DNA from: Oxalobacteraceae bacterium
GTDB taxonomy: Bacteria > Pseudomonadota > Gammaproteobacteria > Burkholderiales > Burkholderiaceae_D
Length of the DNA: 32,000 bases
NCBI GenBank assembly: GCA_947464955.1
Contig: CANHZI010000037.1
Span: 1 to 32,000 of the forward strand
Reading direction: 5' to 3'
Each line of letters begins with the position of its first letter. The stretch's first letter is position 1. This document shows, one piece after another, positions 7,417-16,647 of the stretch. The position numbers and the translations under genes are program-made. Below the pieces are notes generated by a model. It saw only the letters and a list, made by a program, of their open reading frames with translations, searched no databases and was not told the DNA's origin.

Positions 7417-7729
7417 AGGCAGTCCCGTCAAAATAGGATTTCATTATCCCAGATTTTATCGATAGCAACAGAATTGACCAGTCCCCAAGCACTTGATTTG
7501 GCGTTCTTTTTGGCCAAAACCGACATAGATCAACTGAACAATATTTGTCGCGCTTTGCACCAAAGCAGTGAGGGTATTAGCATCGATATCGGTGAGTAAG
7601 AGTGAACACGCTAGCGGTTTGAAAACCAGTCATGCGCGAAAAGCGTGCAGCGCCAACACTGGTAAGTCATGCCAGTGCCGTGATAGTGCAAAAGTGCACG
7701 CAAAATGAATAAAAACTTTTTTTGCTTAT
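7417..7729. other. Non-coding gap: LysR promoter region and PEPCK 3' flank
   Basis: No convincing coding frame. The right half should contain the 3' flank of the PEPCK transcript and the left half the minus-strand LysR promoter. A GATAAT element on the minus strand about 30 bp before the LysR start is a possible -10, but no well-spaced -35 is visible. Two small inverted repeats are present: CACTGG (7657-7662)/CCAGTG (7672-7677) and GTGCA-aaag-TGCAC near 7686-7699. Their role is unknown. Confidence 0.4.
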
Positions 7730-7736
7730 TTCAACC

Positions 7737-7777
7737 AAAAAAAGAAAAGACGCGAATGGAAATCCACTCGCGTCTTT
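7737..7777 (-). terminator. Rho-independent terminator of the PEPCK gene
   Basis: A 15-bp stem (7746-7760 with 7763-7777, one wobble pair in the RNA) has a 2-nt nominal loop. On the minus strand it is followed by a T-rich tract, the complement of the A-run at 7737-7748. It lies about 50 bp after the PEPCK stop codon. Confidence 0.85.
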
Positions 7778-7827
7778 CATTATTGCTATGTAAGAAGCTT
7801 AAACTTCTCAGCTTGCTTTATGACAGA

Positions 7828-9675
7828 TTACGCCAAACGCTGTGCCAGGGCTGCTTTTGTCGCTTCCAACTCCGCTGGCAAACGATACTTCAGTTTGTCG
7901 AACAATTCTGTATGCAATTCCAATTCGGCTTTCCATGCATCTTTGTCGATGGACGTAATCGTTTCGAACTGCTCTGCCGTGAAATTCAAGCCATCCCATG
8001 TGATGTCGTCGAATTGTGGGCTGATACCAAATACGTTTTCTTGACCCGTCGTGGCGCCATCAATGCGTTCCAACATCCATTTCAAGACGCGCATATTGTC
8101 GCCAAAGCCTGGCCATACAAACTTGCCATTCGCATCCGTACGGAACCAGTTCACGCAGTAGATGTTAGGTTGCTTGCCGCCGAGCGCTTTGACTTTCTCA
8201 CCCATGTTCAACCAGTGTTGGAAATAGTCGCTCATGTTGTAACCCATGAACGGTAACATCGCGAATGGATCACGACGCACCACACCTTGTTGGCCCACAG
8301 CAGCGGCCGTAGTTTCAGAACCCATAGTCGCCGCCATGTACACGCCTTCCACCCAGTTACGCGCTTCGGTCACCAATGGTACTGTTGTCGAACGACGGCC
8401 ACCGAAAATGAAGGCGGAAATGGGTACGCCAGCTGGATCATCCCAAGCTGGGTCGAGTACAGGATTTTGTGTTGCAGCGACGGTGAAACGTGCGTTTGGA
8501 TGAGCCGCTTTACGGCCTGTTTCCTTAGCGATTTCTGGTGACCAATCTTTACCTTGCCAATCGATCGCATGCGCTGGCGCTTCTTTGCTCATGCCTTCCC
8601 ACCATACGTCACCGTCGTCAGTCAAAGCGACGTTAGTGAAGATCGTATTTGCGGTCAAAGAAGACATGCAATTGGAGTTCGTTGCGGTGTTCGTACCTGG
8701 AGCAACGCCGAAGTAACCTGCTTCAGGATTGATCGCATACAAGCGGCCATCTTTACCTGGTTTGATCCAAGCGATGTCATCACCAATAGTGGTCACTTTC
8801 CAGCCTTTGATCGCTGGAATCAACATCGCGAAATTCGTTTTGCCGCAAGCCGATGGGAAAGCCGCTGCCACGTAATGTTTTTTGCCTTCTGGCGATTCAA
8901 CGCCGAGAATCAACATGTGTTCTGCCAACCAACCTTGGTCGCGGCCCATCGTGGAAGCGATACGCAAGGCGAAGCATTTTTTACCCAATAAAGCATTGCC
9001 GCCGTAACCGGAACCAAAGGACCAGATTTCGCGTGTTTCTGGATAATGCACAATGTACTTCGTGCTATTGCATGGCCATGCCACGTCTTTTTGGCCAGCG
9101 GTCAATGGCGCGCCAACAGTATGTACGCATGGGACGAAATCGCCGTCTGTTCCCAAAACATCAAACACTGCCTTGCCCATACGCGTCATGATGCGCATGT
9201 TCACAGCAACATAAGGGGAATCAGACAATTCAACACCGATGTGCGCAATCGGGGAACCCAATGGGCCCATCGAGAACGGCACCACATACATAGTGCGGCC
9301 TGTCATGCAGCCGTCGAACAATGGATGCAAAGTTGCACGCATCTCTGCTGGCGCCATCCAGTTATTAGTTGGTCCAGCGTCTTCTTGTTTTTCGGAACAG
9401 ATATAAGTGCGATCTTCGACGCGAGCAACGTCGGAAGGATCTGAACAAGCGAGATAGCTATTTGGGCGCTTCGCTTCGTTCAATTTTTTCATGGTGCCAG
9501 CGGCAACCATTTGTGCGCACAAACGGTCATACTCTTCTTGTGTGCCATCGCACCAGTACACATGATCAGGCTTGGTCAATGCGACCATTTCCGCCACCCA
9601 ATTAATGAGCTTTTGATGCTTTACGTGCGCGGGCACATTGAGTGCCGTTACGCCTTGCATGCTAGGTTGATTCAT
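7828..9675 (-). CDS. pckG: Phosphoenolpyruvate carboxykinase (GTP)
   Basis: 615 aa, the normal length for the GTP-dependent enzyme. It makes PEP and CO2 from oxaloacetate and GTP, the first step of gluconeogenesis from C4 acids and amino acids, in the cytosol. Diagnostic parts are visible: [15 protein letters not shown], the P-loop region with the reactive Cys that marks the GTP class, then [11 protein letters not shown] and [14 protein letters not shown] (metal and nucleotide site), and [12 protein letters not shown] near the end. GGAG lies about 9 nt before the ATG on the minus strand. A strong terminator follows, and the gene stands alone. It fits with PutA at the other end of the window in supporting growth on amino acids. 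Confidence 0.97.
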   Translation of the reverse strand: MNQPSMQGVTALNVPAHVKHQKLINWVAEMVALTKPDHVYWCDGTQEEYDRLCAQMVAAGTMKKLNEAKRPNSYLACSDPSDVARVEDRTYICSEKQEDAGPTNNWMAPAEMRATLHPLFDGCMTGRTMYVVPFSMGPLGSPIAHIGVELSDSPYVAVNMRIMTRMGKAVFDVLGTDGDFVPCVHTVGAPLTAGQKDVAWPCNSTKYIVHYPETREIWSFGSGYGGNALLGKKCFALRIASTMGRDQGWLAEHMLILGVESPEGKKHYVAAAFPSACGKTNFAMLIPAIKGWKVTTIGDDIAWIKPGKDGRLYAINPEAGYFGVAPGTNTATNSNCMSSLTANTIFTNVALTDDGDVWWEGMSKEAPAHAIDWQGKDWSPEIAKETGRKAAHPNARFTVAATQNPVLDPAWDDPAGVPISAFIFGGRRSTTVPLVTEARNWVEGVYMAATMGSETTAAAVGQQGVVRRDPFAMLPFMGYNMSDYFQHWLNMGEKVKALGGKQPNIYCVNWFRTDANGKFVWPGFGDNMRVLKWMLERIDGATTGQENVFGISPQFDDITWDGLNFTAEQFETITSIDKDAWKAELELHTELFDKLKYRLPAELEATKAALAQRLA

Positions 9676-10033
9676 AATACTAACTCCAATGCCATTTCAA
9701 TAAAAAATCGGTGTAGCGGCACGGCAGGAAGGGCTTGATGAGCGGGTATGCGAGCAGGTAAGCTCAAGCATGACGGGCACCTTAGCGGCATTTCTGTCGG
9801 ATAATCGGAAGACAGACTGAAGTAGATGGGATGTCTGAGATCCAAGCTTACGCCCGGACAGAAGAGACTGCACGGAACGGAAGATTCAAAAAGCTACGTG
9901 CAGCGTATTCTACACCGAGCTTGAGAAAAGCGCCTAACTTTGCGACACTTTTATTATCACTGTTAAAACATTTTTGTAAATGATTTGGCGCTAGTAGCTA
10001 AGCTAATAACAAACCACTTCAATACCTTCCTCT
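9676..10033. promoter_or_regulatory. Divergent promoter region between pckG and the dehydrogenase gene
   Basis: 358 bp without a gene. A minus-strand TAGAAT (complement of 9907-9912) could be the pckG -10 element; no matching -35 is clear. If it is used, pckG has a GC-richer untranslated leader of about 220 nt (9676-9900), which includes the inverted repeat TCTGTC...GACAGA near 9795-9820. The AT-rich part at 9945-10015 should contain the dehydrogenase promoter. No riboswitch class is recognised. Confidence 0.35.
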
Positions 10034-10990
10034 ATGAAAATTGCGATTCTCGACGATTACCAAGACGCTGTTCGCCACTTGGACTGCTTTCAGATTTTGC
10101 GTGAACACGAGGTCAAAGTGTTTAATAATCGGGCAGTTGGCTTAGGTCAGCTCGCCATACGTTTAGCGCCATTTGATGCCATCGTATTAATTCGCGAACG
10201 CACCGTTCTCAATCGCGCCTTGCTGGCGAAGTTGCCGAAACTGAAAGTCATCTCACAGACGGGGAAAGTATCCGGCAATATCGACTTAGAAGCAGCGAAA
10301 GAGCTCGGCATTACCATTCTAGAAGGTCACGGCGATCCGACCGCACCTGCCGAACTAGCGTGGGCCTTAATCATGGCATCTTCACGCAAAATCCCGCAGT
10401 ACTCAGCGCTATTACAAGATCATGTCTGGCAAACCGCCTCCCTGTATCCGCAATGGAATGGCCTCGGTCGTGTACTAAAGGGACGAACACTGGGCATTTG
10501 GGGTTACGGCAAGATCGGACAACTGGTGGCGCAATATGCGAAAGCCTTCGGCATGCAGGTTCAAATCTGGGGAAGCGAAACGAGTCGTCAGCGTGCACGT
10601 GCCGATGGCTTTATCGCCGCTGAAAGTCAAAGACAATTCTTCGAAACCTCAGATATTGTCAGCCTTCATTTACGCTTGAACGAAGCCACCCGCGGCATAG
10701 TACAAGCCGACGACCTCGCTGCAATGAAAAACGATGCTTTGTTCATCAACATTAGCCGTGCAGAGCTGATCGCCGAAGGTGCGCTCGTGGCCGCACTCGA
10801 TCAAGGGCGGCCTGCTTACGCCGCGATTGACGTCTATGAATCAGAACCCTTGCCGCGCGAAGATGCCTTACGTAATCGTGAGAACGTCCTGTTAACACCT
10901 CACATTGGCTTCGTTGAACGCGATAGTTACGAGCTCTACTTTGGTACTGCATTTAGAAATTTGATCGAGTACGCCAAGTCTCTTGCTTAG
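10034..10990 (+). CDS. D-isomer-specific 2-hydroxyacid dehydrogenase family protein
   Basis: 318 aa. NAD(P)-dependent oxidation of a 2-hydroxyacid or the reverse reduction; the substrate cannot be read from sequence. The split catalytic domain occupies about 1-100 and 290-318, and the Rossmann domain about 105-285. The dinucleotide loop is WGYGKIG (Gly 157, 159, 162). The catalytic triad is complete: Arg242 in NISRAEL, Glu271 in ESEPLP and His290 in TPHIGF. The short N-terminus (MKIAILDDYQDAV) is that of the subfamily near phosphoglycerate and glyoxylate dehydrogenases but without an ACT domain. The gene is divergent from pckG and seems monocistronic. Confidence 0.9.
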   Translation: MKIAILDDYQDAVRHLDCFQILREHEVKVFNNRAVGLGQLAIRLAPFDAIVLIRERTVLNRALLAKLPKLKVISQTGKVSGNIDLEAAKELGITILEGHGDPTAPAELAWALIMASSRKIPQYSALLQDHVWQTASLYPQWNGLGRVLKGRTLGIWGYGKIGQLVAQYAKAFGMQVQIWGSETSRQRARADGFIAAESQRQFFETSDIVSLHLRLNEATRGIVQADDLAAMKNDALFINISRAELIAEGALVAALDQGRPAYAAIDVYESEPLPREDALRNRENVLLTPHIGFVERDSYELYFGTAFRNLIEYAKSLA

Positions 10991-11111
10991 CTCCGGCGAG
11001 TGATACCACGTCTATAGCCGACAATAGTCCACGGGCCTCTGCATTCGCTGCTCTTCGTTGGGCTTTTCGGCTAGAATGCTTTTTTACCCTGACCTTAGTG
11101 ATGAGACCGAA

Positions 11112-12509
11112 ATGACCTTACCCGTGATTCTGAATTTACTGATTGCTAGTGCCCTACTCGGTGTTCTATATTGGATGCAGCAGCAACACTGGTCTTTCAC
11201 GAAGCGGGTATTTGCCGCGCTCGGTCTCGGGATTGCGCTCGGTGCTGGATTTCAAGCCGTGTATGGCTTAGGTTCAGACACGATTAGCGCCAGCAATGTC
11301 TGGCTCGATGTTGTCGGAAGTGGCTACGTCAAACTCCTGCAAATGGTGGTCATTCCGCTGATTATGGTCTCGATTATCAGCGCTATCTTGAAACTAAAAG
11401 ACGTGAGCTCGCTTGGGAAAATCAGCACGATCACGATCAGCACCCTGATCATTACAACGGTGATCGCAGCCTGCATTGGTTTGTTGATGGCGAATGCGTT
11501 TAGTTTGACGACCATCGGTATCACGCAAAGCACGGCAGAAGTGGCACGAGGCGAATATCTAACCAGCAATTTATCGAAAGCACAGACCTTATCCATACCG
11601 AATATGCTGCTCAGTTTTATACCTGAGAACCCTTTCCTCGATATGACAGGTGCACGCAAAACGTCTACCATCGCTGTCGTCATTTTCTCGATTTTCATTG
11701 GCATTGCAGCCACCGGTATCGCTGAAAAGAAACCTGAGATTTTCTCCTCTTTTTCTCATTTCATCGAAGTCGCCCAAACGATAGTGATGCGCCTTGTGAC
11801 ATTGATTCTGCGCCTCACTCCATTTGGCGTGTTCGCGTTGATGACACAGGTCGTGAGCAAATCAAATCAAAAAGATATTTTGAACCTACTGAGTTTCGTC
11901 GCTGCCTCCTACTGTGCGATTTTGTTGATGTTTGGCGTTCACTTGGCAATCGTCGCAGCCTGCGGTTTAAATCCTAAACGTCATGCGCAGAAGATATTAC
12001 CGGTCCTGTTGTTTGCATTCACATCACGTACGAGTGCAGGCTCAATTCCACTCAATGTGAAAACGCAAACGAACCGTCTCGGCATTCCTGAAGGGATCGC
12101 CAACTTCTCTGCGTCTTTTGGCGCGGCCATGGGCCAGAACGGTTGTGGGGGGATTTATCCTGCGATGCTGGCATTTATGATCGCTCCATCGCAAGGCATC
12201 GATCCACTCTCACTTTCTTTCCTCGCCTCTTTGCTCGCGATTATCGCCATCGGCTCTGTTGGCGTAGCAGGCGTTGGCGGTGGCGCGACCTTTGCCGCAC
12301 TAATCGTCTTATCTTCTCTGAATCTGCCCGTCGCTTTAGCGGGTTTATTAATCTCGATTGAGCCATTAATCGATATGGGCCGCACGGCTTTAAATGTTAG
12401 CGGTGCAATTACCGCTGGCACCGTGACCAGCCGCCTAATGGGCACCACTGATCGAGAGACCTTCAATAGTAATGCAGAACAAAGTCTCGACGATGTCAAT
12501 GAAACTTAA
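11112..12509 (+). CDS. tcyP: L-cystine:cation symporter of the DAACS family
   Basis: 465 aa from the ATG at 11112 (GAG about 8 nt upstream). An in-frame TTG at 11058 would add 18 residues not seen in the family. The chain matches the TcyP/YdjN branch closely: LPVILNLL at the start, the QMVVIPLIMVSIISAI helix, SIPNMLLSFIPENPF, and the transport core TSRTSAGSIPLNV plus GAAMGQNGCGGIYPAMLA, where glutamate/aspartate carriers differ. The end LISIEPLIDMGRTALNVSG is the family's substrate and cation-binding helix. It probably imports L-cystine with Na+ or H+ across the inner membrane as a sulfur source. The DAACS fold is certain; cystine specificity rests on subfamily resemblance. Confidence 0.9.
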   Translation: MTLPVILNLLIASALLGVLYWMQQQHWSFTKRVFAALGLGIALGAGFQAVYGLGSDTISASNVWLDVVGSGYVKLLQMVVIPLIMVSIISAILKLKDVSSLGKISTITISTLIITTVIAACIGLLMANAFSLTTIGITQSTAEVARGEYLTSNLSKAQTLSIPNMLLSFIPENPFLDMTGARKTSTIAVVIFSIFIGIAATGIAEKKPEIFSSFSHFIEVAQTIVMRLVTLILRLTPFGVFALMTQVVSKSNQKDILNLLSFVAASYCAILLMFGVHLAIVAACGLNPKRHAQKILPVLLFAFTSRTSAGSIPLNVKTQTNRLGIPEGIANFSASFGAAMGQNGCGGIYPAMLAFMIAPSQGIDPLSLSFLASLLAIIAIGSVGVAGVGGGATFAALIVLSSLNLPVALAGLLISIEPLIDMGRTALNVSGAITAGTVTSRLMGTTDRETFNSNAEQSLDDVNET

Positions 12510-13051
12510 AGTTCGCCCCCCAATACGTCACATAGGGTGGAATTAAGCTACAGTAAAGCACGGTGGACCTCGAGCACAAGCCTACCAAGTGCTTCGTGAG
12601 GCTTCGCTTTTGGTGGGTGATTCAAATATACCTTTTCGCTATAGCGCTAACGAGCTGCCTGCGGGATCCCAACAGGCAGCTGTCAATAGTTTTTTGGATT
12701 GTGCAGATCTCGCACTAGCCCAACTCTCTCAATGGCGCCATGAGGTTTGGTCCGGGCCTAAGTCTCAAGCCACACGATTTCTAAAATCGCTCAACCCAGG
12801 TTAGATCAGGTTAGATAAAGAATTGCACTACACTAGCCGCAAGGCTTTTGGCAGATGTATCTACAATGCTTGACCTAGCACTTCCTTCATTTCGGTCACG
12901 ATAACAGCTTGCTTGATAAGCGATGCTGGCAAATCTTAATTCGTATTCCAGACGATGTAATGCCTGCCTTCCTTTACCCATTGAATCGCTACACATACTA
13001 GCGCGGTATAAGCAGTCGAAGAGCGCAATACAGTCCGAGTTGCGATCGTCG
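12510..13051. other. Long gap with no confident gene
   Basis: The stretch between tcyP and the TonB receptor terminator holds one possible small coding frame (12547-12804, listed separately) and a short direct repeat, GGTTAGAT, twice within 18 bp near 12801-12820. No clear terminator for tcyP and no promoter is seen. Most of it looks like decayed or non-coding sequence. Confidence 0.4.
12547..12804 (+). pseudogene. Possible gene remnant or small hypothetical gene
   Basis: The frame is open from after the TAA at 12544-12546 to the TAG at 12802-12804. It reads like real protein (RAQAYQVLREASLLVGDSNI, then SFLDCADLALAQLSQWRHEV). The only near-canonical start is GTG at 12589 (71 aa), which lacks a Shine-Dalgarno sequence, and the protein-like reading continues upstream of it. 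This suggests a fragment of a decayed gene. No family is recognised. It may also be chance. Confidence 0.3.
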
Positions 13052-13055
13052 GGAC

Positions 13056-13088
13056 AAAAAAAAACCGCACACCGAAGTGTGCGGTTTT
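13056..13088 (-). terminator. Rho-independent terminator of the TonB receptor gene
   Basis: A perfect 12-bp stem (AAAACCGCACAC at 13061-13072 with 13077-13088) closes a 4-nt loop. On the minus strand the loop is C(UUCG)G, an extra-stable tetraloop, followed by a run of T residues (complement of the A-run 13056-13064). It ends about 40 bp past the receptor stop codon. Confidence 0.92.
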
Positions 13089-13128
13089 CAACTTGAGTTC
13101 ACTACCCTAGGGTAGCTATCTTAAAAGA

Positions 13129-16100
13129 TTAGAACTTTTTGTTGTACTCAACTGTGAAACGCAAGAAGCGTGGGGCAACACGTTGAGTAATCATGCCGTA
13201 TGTCGAACTACGGTTAACACCACTGTTATACGCAGAGTTGTACTTAGTTGGTGTGTCGAAGTTGAATACGTTGAACAAGTCAGTACGCAAAGACAAATCT
13301 TTGAATGCTGCTGGACGATACACGATGTTCATATCAAACCATTTTTCCCATGGGTAGTTACCGATAGTACCGCGTGGTGTCAATTTGTTCTCAGAACGCA
13401 ATGTCGCGCCAAAGCAATAACGAGTTGCATTGCTGTAGTTTGGTTGACCAACTGTAGGCGCTGGATGTGAACCCAAGCAATCACGTGGACGGCCTTGAGC
13501 GAAACCAGTTACTACACCAACGGACAATTCAGGCGTCACTTCGTAGAAACCGAAAGCTTTAACTTGAATAGTACGATTGTTTGGCAACAGACCGTTTGCA
13601 CCCTCTAACTGCTCAACATAGTCATAAGTTTGTGTCGTAGCAACGTCGCCTTGTCCTGTGTTCAAGTCAGACAAAGTTTGACCTTCTGTATTACCTTTAG
13701 AGTGTTGGAAGGTTACGTTGACTTTACCATACCAGCCGTTACGCAATGGATGTTCAGCGAAGAAGTCCAAAGCTGTGTACTTACGTTCAACTTTCGGGAA
13801 ACCACCCATGTCAGCAGCAGTCAACACTGTCTTAGTGTATTTGCCATCGCCAGCGTAGTCGATCATAAACGTGTTAGTTTCGCCTGGATTGAACATCCAG
13901 CAACCACCATGGAATGCATCGCCCTTGATGTTGTTTTTCGCTGCGTAACGTTCAAAAATACGATCATCACAAACGTCGTCAATCGTAGAAATCAAAGTAC
14001 GATATGTGAACTTGGCACCGATTTGCAAGTTTTGTGACATTGCTTTTTCGAAACCAAAGTTGATCTCGTCTTGGTACGCTGGCTTGATGTTCTTAGCTAC
14101 TACAGAATTAGGATCTTTTGCTTCACCCAATTCATTGTTTGCAGATACCTTACCAGTGATTGCTTTCAAACCAGTTGGTTGGCCGTTCGCATCTGTACCT
14201 GTGTATGTGTAGTAGATGCTGTAGTTACGTGAACCATTCGCTGTACGCAAAGCGATTGAAGATGGAATTGGCACTGAGTAACGACCCAAGCTACCATACA
14301 CTTTCAAGGATGCATCGCTATTGACGTCCCATACTGCAGACAAGCGTGGCAAGATTTGGTTCTTCATGTCGATGAACTTCACCTTGTCAGAGTTTGCATT
14401 GTAGAACTGTTCGTTACGAATACCACCAGTCACCAACACATCTTTCGTTACTTGGAAACGATCTTCGATGTATTGTGCAGATTGACCTGCGTATGCATTC
14501 GACAAAGTACCGAAGAAGTTTTGTGCAACAAAGAAACCTTGTGAAGCCAAGCCACCAAATGGTGTCAATGCAGGAACTTTACCGCCTGGAACGTCTTGCG
14601 CTACGTTAGGTGTTGGCGTGAAGCCGTAAGTCCAGCTATAGCCACCTGCCAAGTTCGTACCTGCATTGATAGAGTCAGTTTCGCTCTTATCAATACCGCC
14701 GCGAATTGTGTGGCGACCAAGTTTGTATTCCACGTCAAAACGGTAGGACTTTACTTTGTCTTCAGCACCGCTAAATGGCAAAGCACCGTAGATTTGAGGG
14801 CTGTTATAGTTCAAGCCCGGCACGCGAGTTTCGATGCTCGCTGTTGTACCTGGAATATCAACGTAACCGCCTGGTACTGTGATGTGCTTGGATACAGATT
14901 GACCAGCAACTGCTGTTACAGTCAAGTTATCTGTCAAGTTACCAACGTAACGCAAGAATTTAATTTCTGCGTTATTTGTGCCGTCTTCAGTATGTGTACT
15001 AGAAACAGCTTTCGTACCAGCTTGACGCGTGATGTAATCGTATGTGTACAGGTTAGTATCTGTTTTTGGCAACTGACCAACCATATTCAATTCGAGACTA
15101 TGATTGTCAGTGATTTGCCAGTTCAAGTTACCGTAGTATTTCGTTTCTTCGGATTCTTGACGTGCATAACCGTTACGCGCCAAAGTTGTGCTTAAGCGGC
15201 CACCGTTAACAAAGTTGCTCTTTGTCATCGTGCGATCAACGGCCAAGAACATGAACAACTTATCTTCAATCAAAGAACCGCCCAAGTAAGCTGCGATTTT
15301 CTTCGTTGTAGATTGATTGTCTTCACGACGCAAATTCAATGTGCCATCAGTTGCCTTCGTTACTGGGACGCCAATCACTGGGTAGATTGCATCTTTTGGA
15401 CGTGCTGCTGTACCTGCTGGGGTCAAGATGAAAGATGCGCCTGTTTCCCAGTTGTTTGTACCACGCTTACCTGTTGTATTAACAACACCACCAACGGAAC
15501 GGCCGAATTCAGCACCGAAACCACTAGTCAAAATTTCTGAGTTAGAAATCGCACCGAAAGGCATTTCAGTCGCGCCCAAACCTGTGTTTGGATTGGTGAC
15601 TGGGAAACCATTGATGTAGTAGGAGTTTTCTGTAACCGCACCACCACCGATGGAAGCACCACCAGCATAGGTTGGGTCACGACGTGTTGTGTTTGGAGCC
15701 AAAGCGATAATGCCGTCAGTAGACTGTGGCACTGGCAACTTAGCCAATTGCTTTGCTGTGAACACCGCACCGTTAGTCGCATTAGACACGTCGATACGTG
15801 AGCGGCTACCAGAAACAGTCACAGTTGCTACACCAGTTGATGGCGCCAAGAATTGTGCTTCTGCACCTTGGCCAGCCAACACTTCTAATTCTTCAGTACC
15901 AACGACGGCGCTACCTTTGCTGATCGTTACTTGGTAACGACCTGGTTGCAATGCTGTGAATTGGAATTTACCTGTTTCGTCAACTGCGATAGTACGAGTT
16001 TGGTTTGTACCCAAGTTCTTCGCTGTAACAGATGTTGCACGGCCTGGTGTGAGCTTACCATATACTGTACCAACAGCATTGGATTGCGCCATAGCCGGCA

Positions 16101-16176
16101 ATTCTACGAGTGCCGTCAAAGAGGCAGCGCTAAAGGCAATGGTAAGTGCCCGCGCGATGATAGTTTTCTTAAACAT
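13129..16176 (-). CDS. TonB-dependent outer-membrane receptor, Oar-like, with N-terminal carboxypeptidase-regulatory domain
   Basis: 1015 aa from the ATG at 16176, chosen because AGGA lies 7 nt upstream and a signal peptide follows at once (FKKTIIARALTIAFSAAS, cleavage near AMAQS). Residues about 35-120 form a carboxypeptidase-regulatory-like beta sandwich (TAKNLGTNQTRTI, FTALQPGRYQVTI). The plug follows (about 125-240, with SYYINGFPVTNPNTG and GGVVNTTGKRGTN), then a large beta barrel ending in the aromatic FTVEYNKKF needed for BAM assembly. The family imports large ligands, often peptides or glycans, using TonB energy; the ligand is unknown. The codon choice looks more uniform than in its neighbours, hinting at high expression. 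It is preceded by a 470-bp AT-rich gap and followed by a strong terminator. Confidence 0.9.
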   Translation of the reverse strand: MFKKTIIARALTIAFSAASLTALVELPAMAQSNAVGTVYGKLTPGRATSVTAKNLGTNQTRTIAVDETGKFQFTALQPGRYQVTISKGSAVVGTEELEVLAGQGAEAQFLAPSTGVATVTVSGSRSRIDVSNATNGAVFTAKQLAKLPVPQSTDGIIALAPNTTRRDPTYAGGASIGGGAVTENSYYINGFPVTNPNTGLGATEMPFGAISNSEILTSGFGAEFGRSVGGVVNTTGKRGTNNWETGASFILTPAGTAARPKDAIYPVIGVPVTKATDGTLNLRREDNQSTTKKIAAYLGGSLIEDKLFMFLAVDRTMTKSNFVNGGRLSTTLARNGYARQESEETKYYGNLNWQITDNHSLELNMVGQLPKTDTNLYTYDYITRQAGTKAVSSTHTEDGTNNAEIKFLRYVGNLTDNLTVTAVAGQSVSKHITVPGGYVDIPGTTASIETRVPGLNYNSPQIYGALPFSGAEDKVKSYRFDVEYKLGRHTIRGGIDKSETDSINAGTNLAGGYSWTYGFTPTPNVAQDVPGGKVPALTPFGGLASQGFFVAQNFFGTLSNAYAGQSAQYIEDRFQVTKDVLVTGGIRNEQFYNANSDKVKFIDMKNQILPRLSAVWDVNSDASLKVYGSLGRYSVPIPSSIALRTANGSRNYSIYYTYTGTDANGQPTGLKAITGKVSANNELGEAKDPNSVVAKNIKPAYQDEINFGFEKAMSQNLQIGAKFTYRTLISTIDDVCDDRIFERYAAKNNIKGDAFHGGCWMFNPGETNTFMIDYAGDGKYTKTVLTAADMGGFPKVERKYTALDFFAEHPLRNGWYGKVNVTFQHSKGNTEGQTLSDLNTGQGDVATTQTYDYVEQLEGANGLLPNNRTIQVKAFGFYEVTPELSVGVVTGFAQGRPRDCLGSHPAPTVGQPNYSNATRYCFGATLRSENKLTPRGTIGNYPWEKWFDMNIVYRPAAFKDLSLRTDLFNVFNFDTPTKYNSAYNSGVNRSSTYGMITQRVAPRFLRFTVEYNKKF

Positions 16177-16647
16177 GTGTTTCCTAAAATGTAAGCTTTT
16201 CGGGTAGATCGGCTTGGGTAAAACTGCGCGCTCTTGACGATCCTTAAACACGTATTCTTACCCTACTTTGTTTTCGTCCTATCAACTTTTACGTTGATAA
16301 TCTTTTTTGTGATTTTGGTGCGATCGTGAAAATCACCTAAAACGATGGTTACAAGATCGGGGTACATGAGACCATAATCGGTCAAAACGTGTCAACCTTG
16401 GAAACGTCTGAGGTGCAAATATACAACGCAATATGACCAGAAAATAGCCCGAAGACGCGCATCGGGCAATGTTTTCCATGAATTGAGGGGGTAAACTGAG
16501 GCTTATTTTAAACTCAATGATCATTAATCATTAAGCAAGGATTAACGATACATTCAATTTAATTTAATGTCATGCATAAAGATTTAATTCATGATTTTTT
16601 GATCACGATCAAAACTTATTCTTTCTATCACTTTAATTAATCCTAGG
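16177..16647. promoter_or_regulatory. AT-rich regulatory gap with a perfect FNR-type palindrome and a second inverted repeat
   Basis: No gene is supported. TTGAT-cacg-ATCAA at 16599-16612 is an exact match to the FNR consensus and extends to TTTTGATC-ac-GATCAAAA (16597-16614). TATCAAC (16280-16286)/GTTGATA (16293-16299) is a perfect 7-bp inverted repeat about 105 bp before the TonB receptor start. A minus-strand TTGACA (complement of 16390-16395) could be a -35 element, but no well-spaced -10 is seen. The minus-strand peptidase gene ends at 16648 without a clear intrinsic terminator. Confidence 0.45.

Noticed and set aside
7705-9738. Several long plus-strand reading frames opposite pckG
   Set aside because: They lie fully antisense to a clear PEP carboxykinase, show no domain pattern and are rich in residues expected from reverse reading of its codons.
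12811-12996. Minus-strand frame of 61 codons
   Set aside because: No ribosome site, no family resemblance and unremarkable composition; probably chance.
13183-16207. Plus-strand reading frames of up to 199 codons opposite the TonB receptor
   Set aside because: They are antisense shadows of the receptor, Cys- and Val-rich without any family signature or ribosome site.
16333-16524. Minus-strand frame of 63 codons in the gap before the TonB receptor gene
   Set aside because: AT-rich regulatory-type sequence, no ribosome site and no protein-like pattern.
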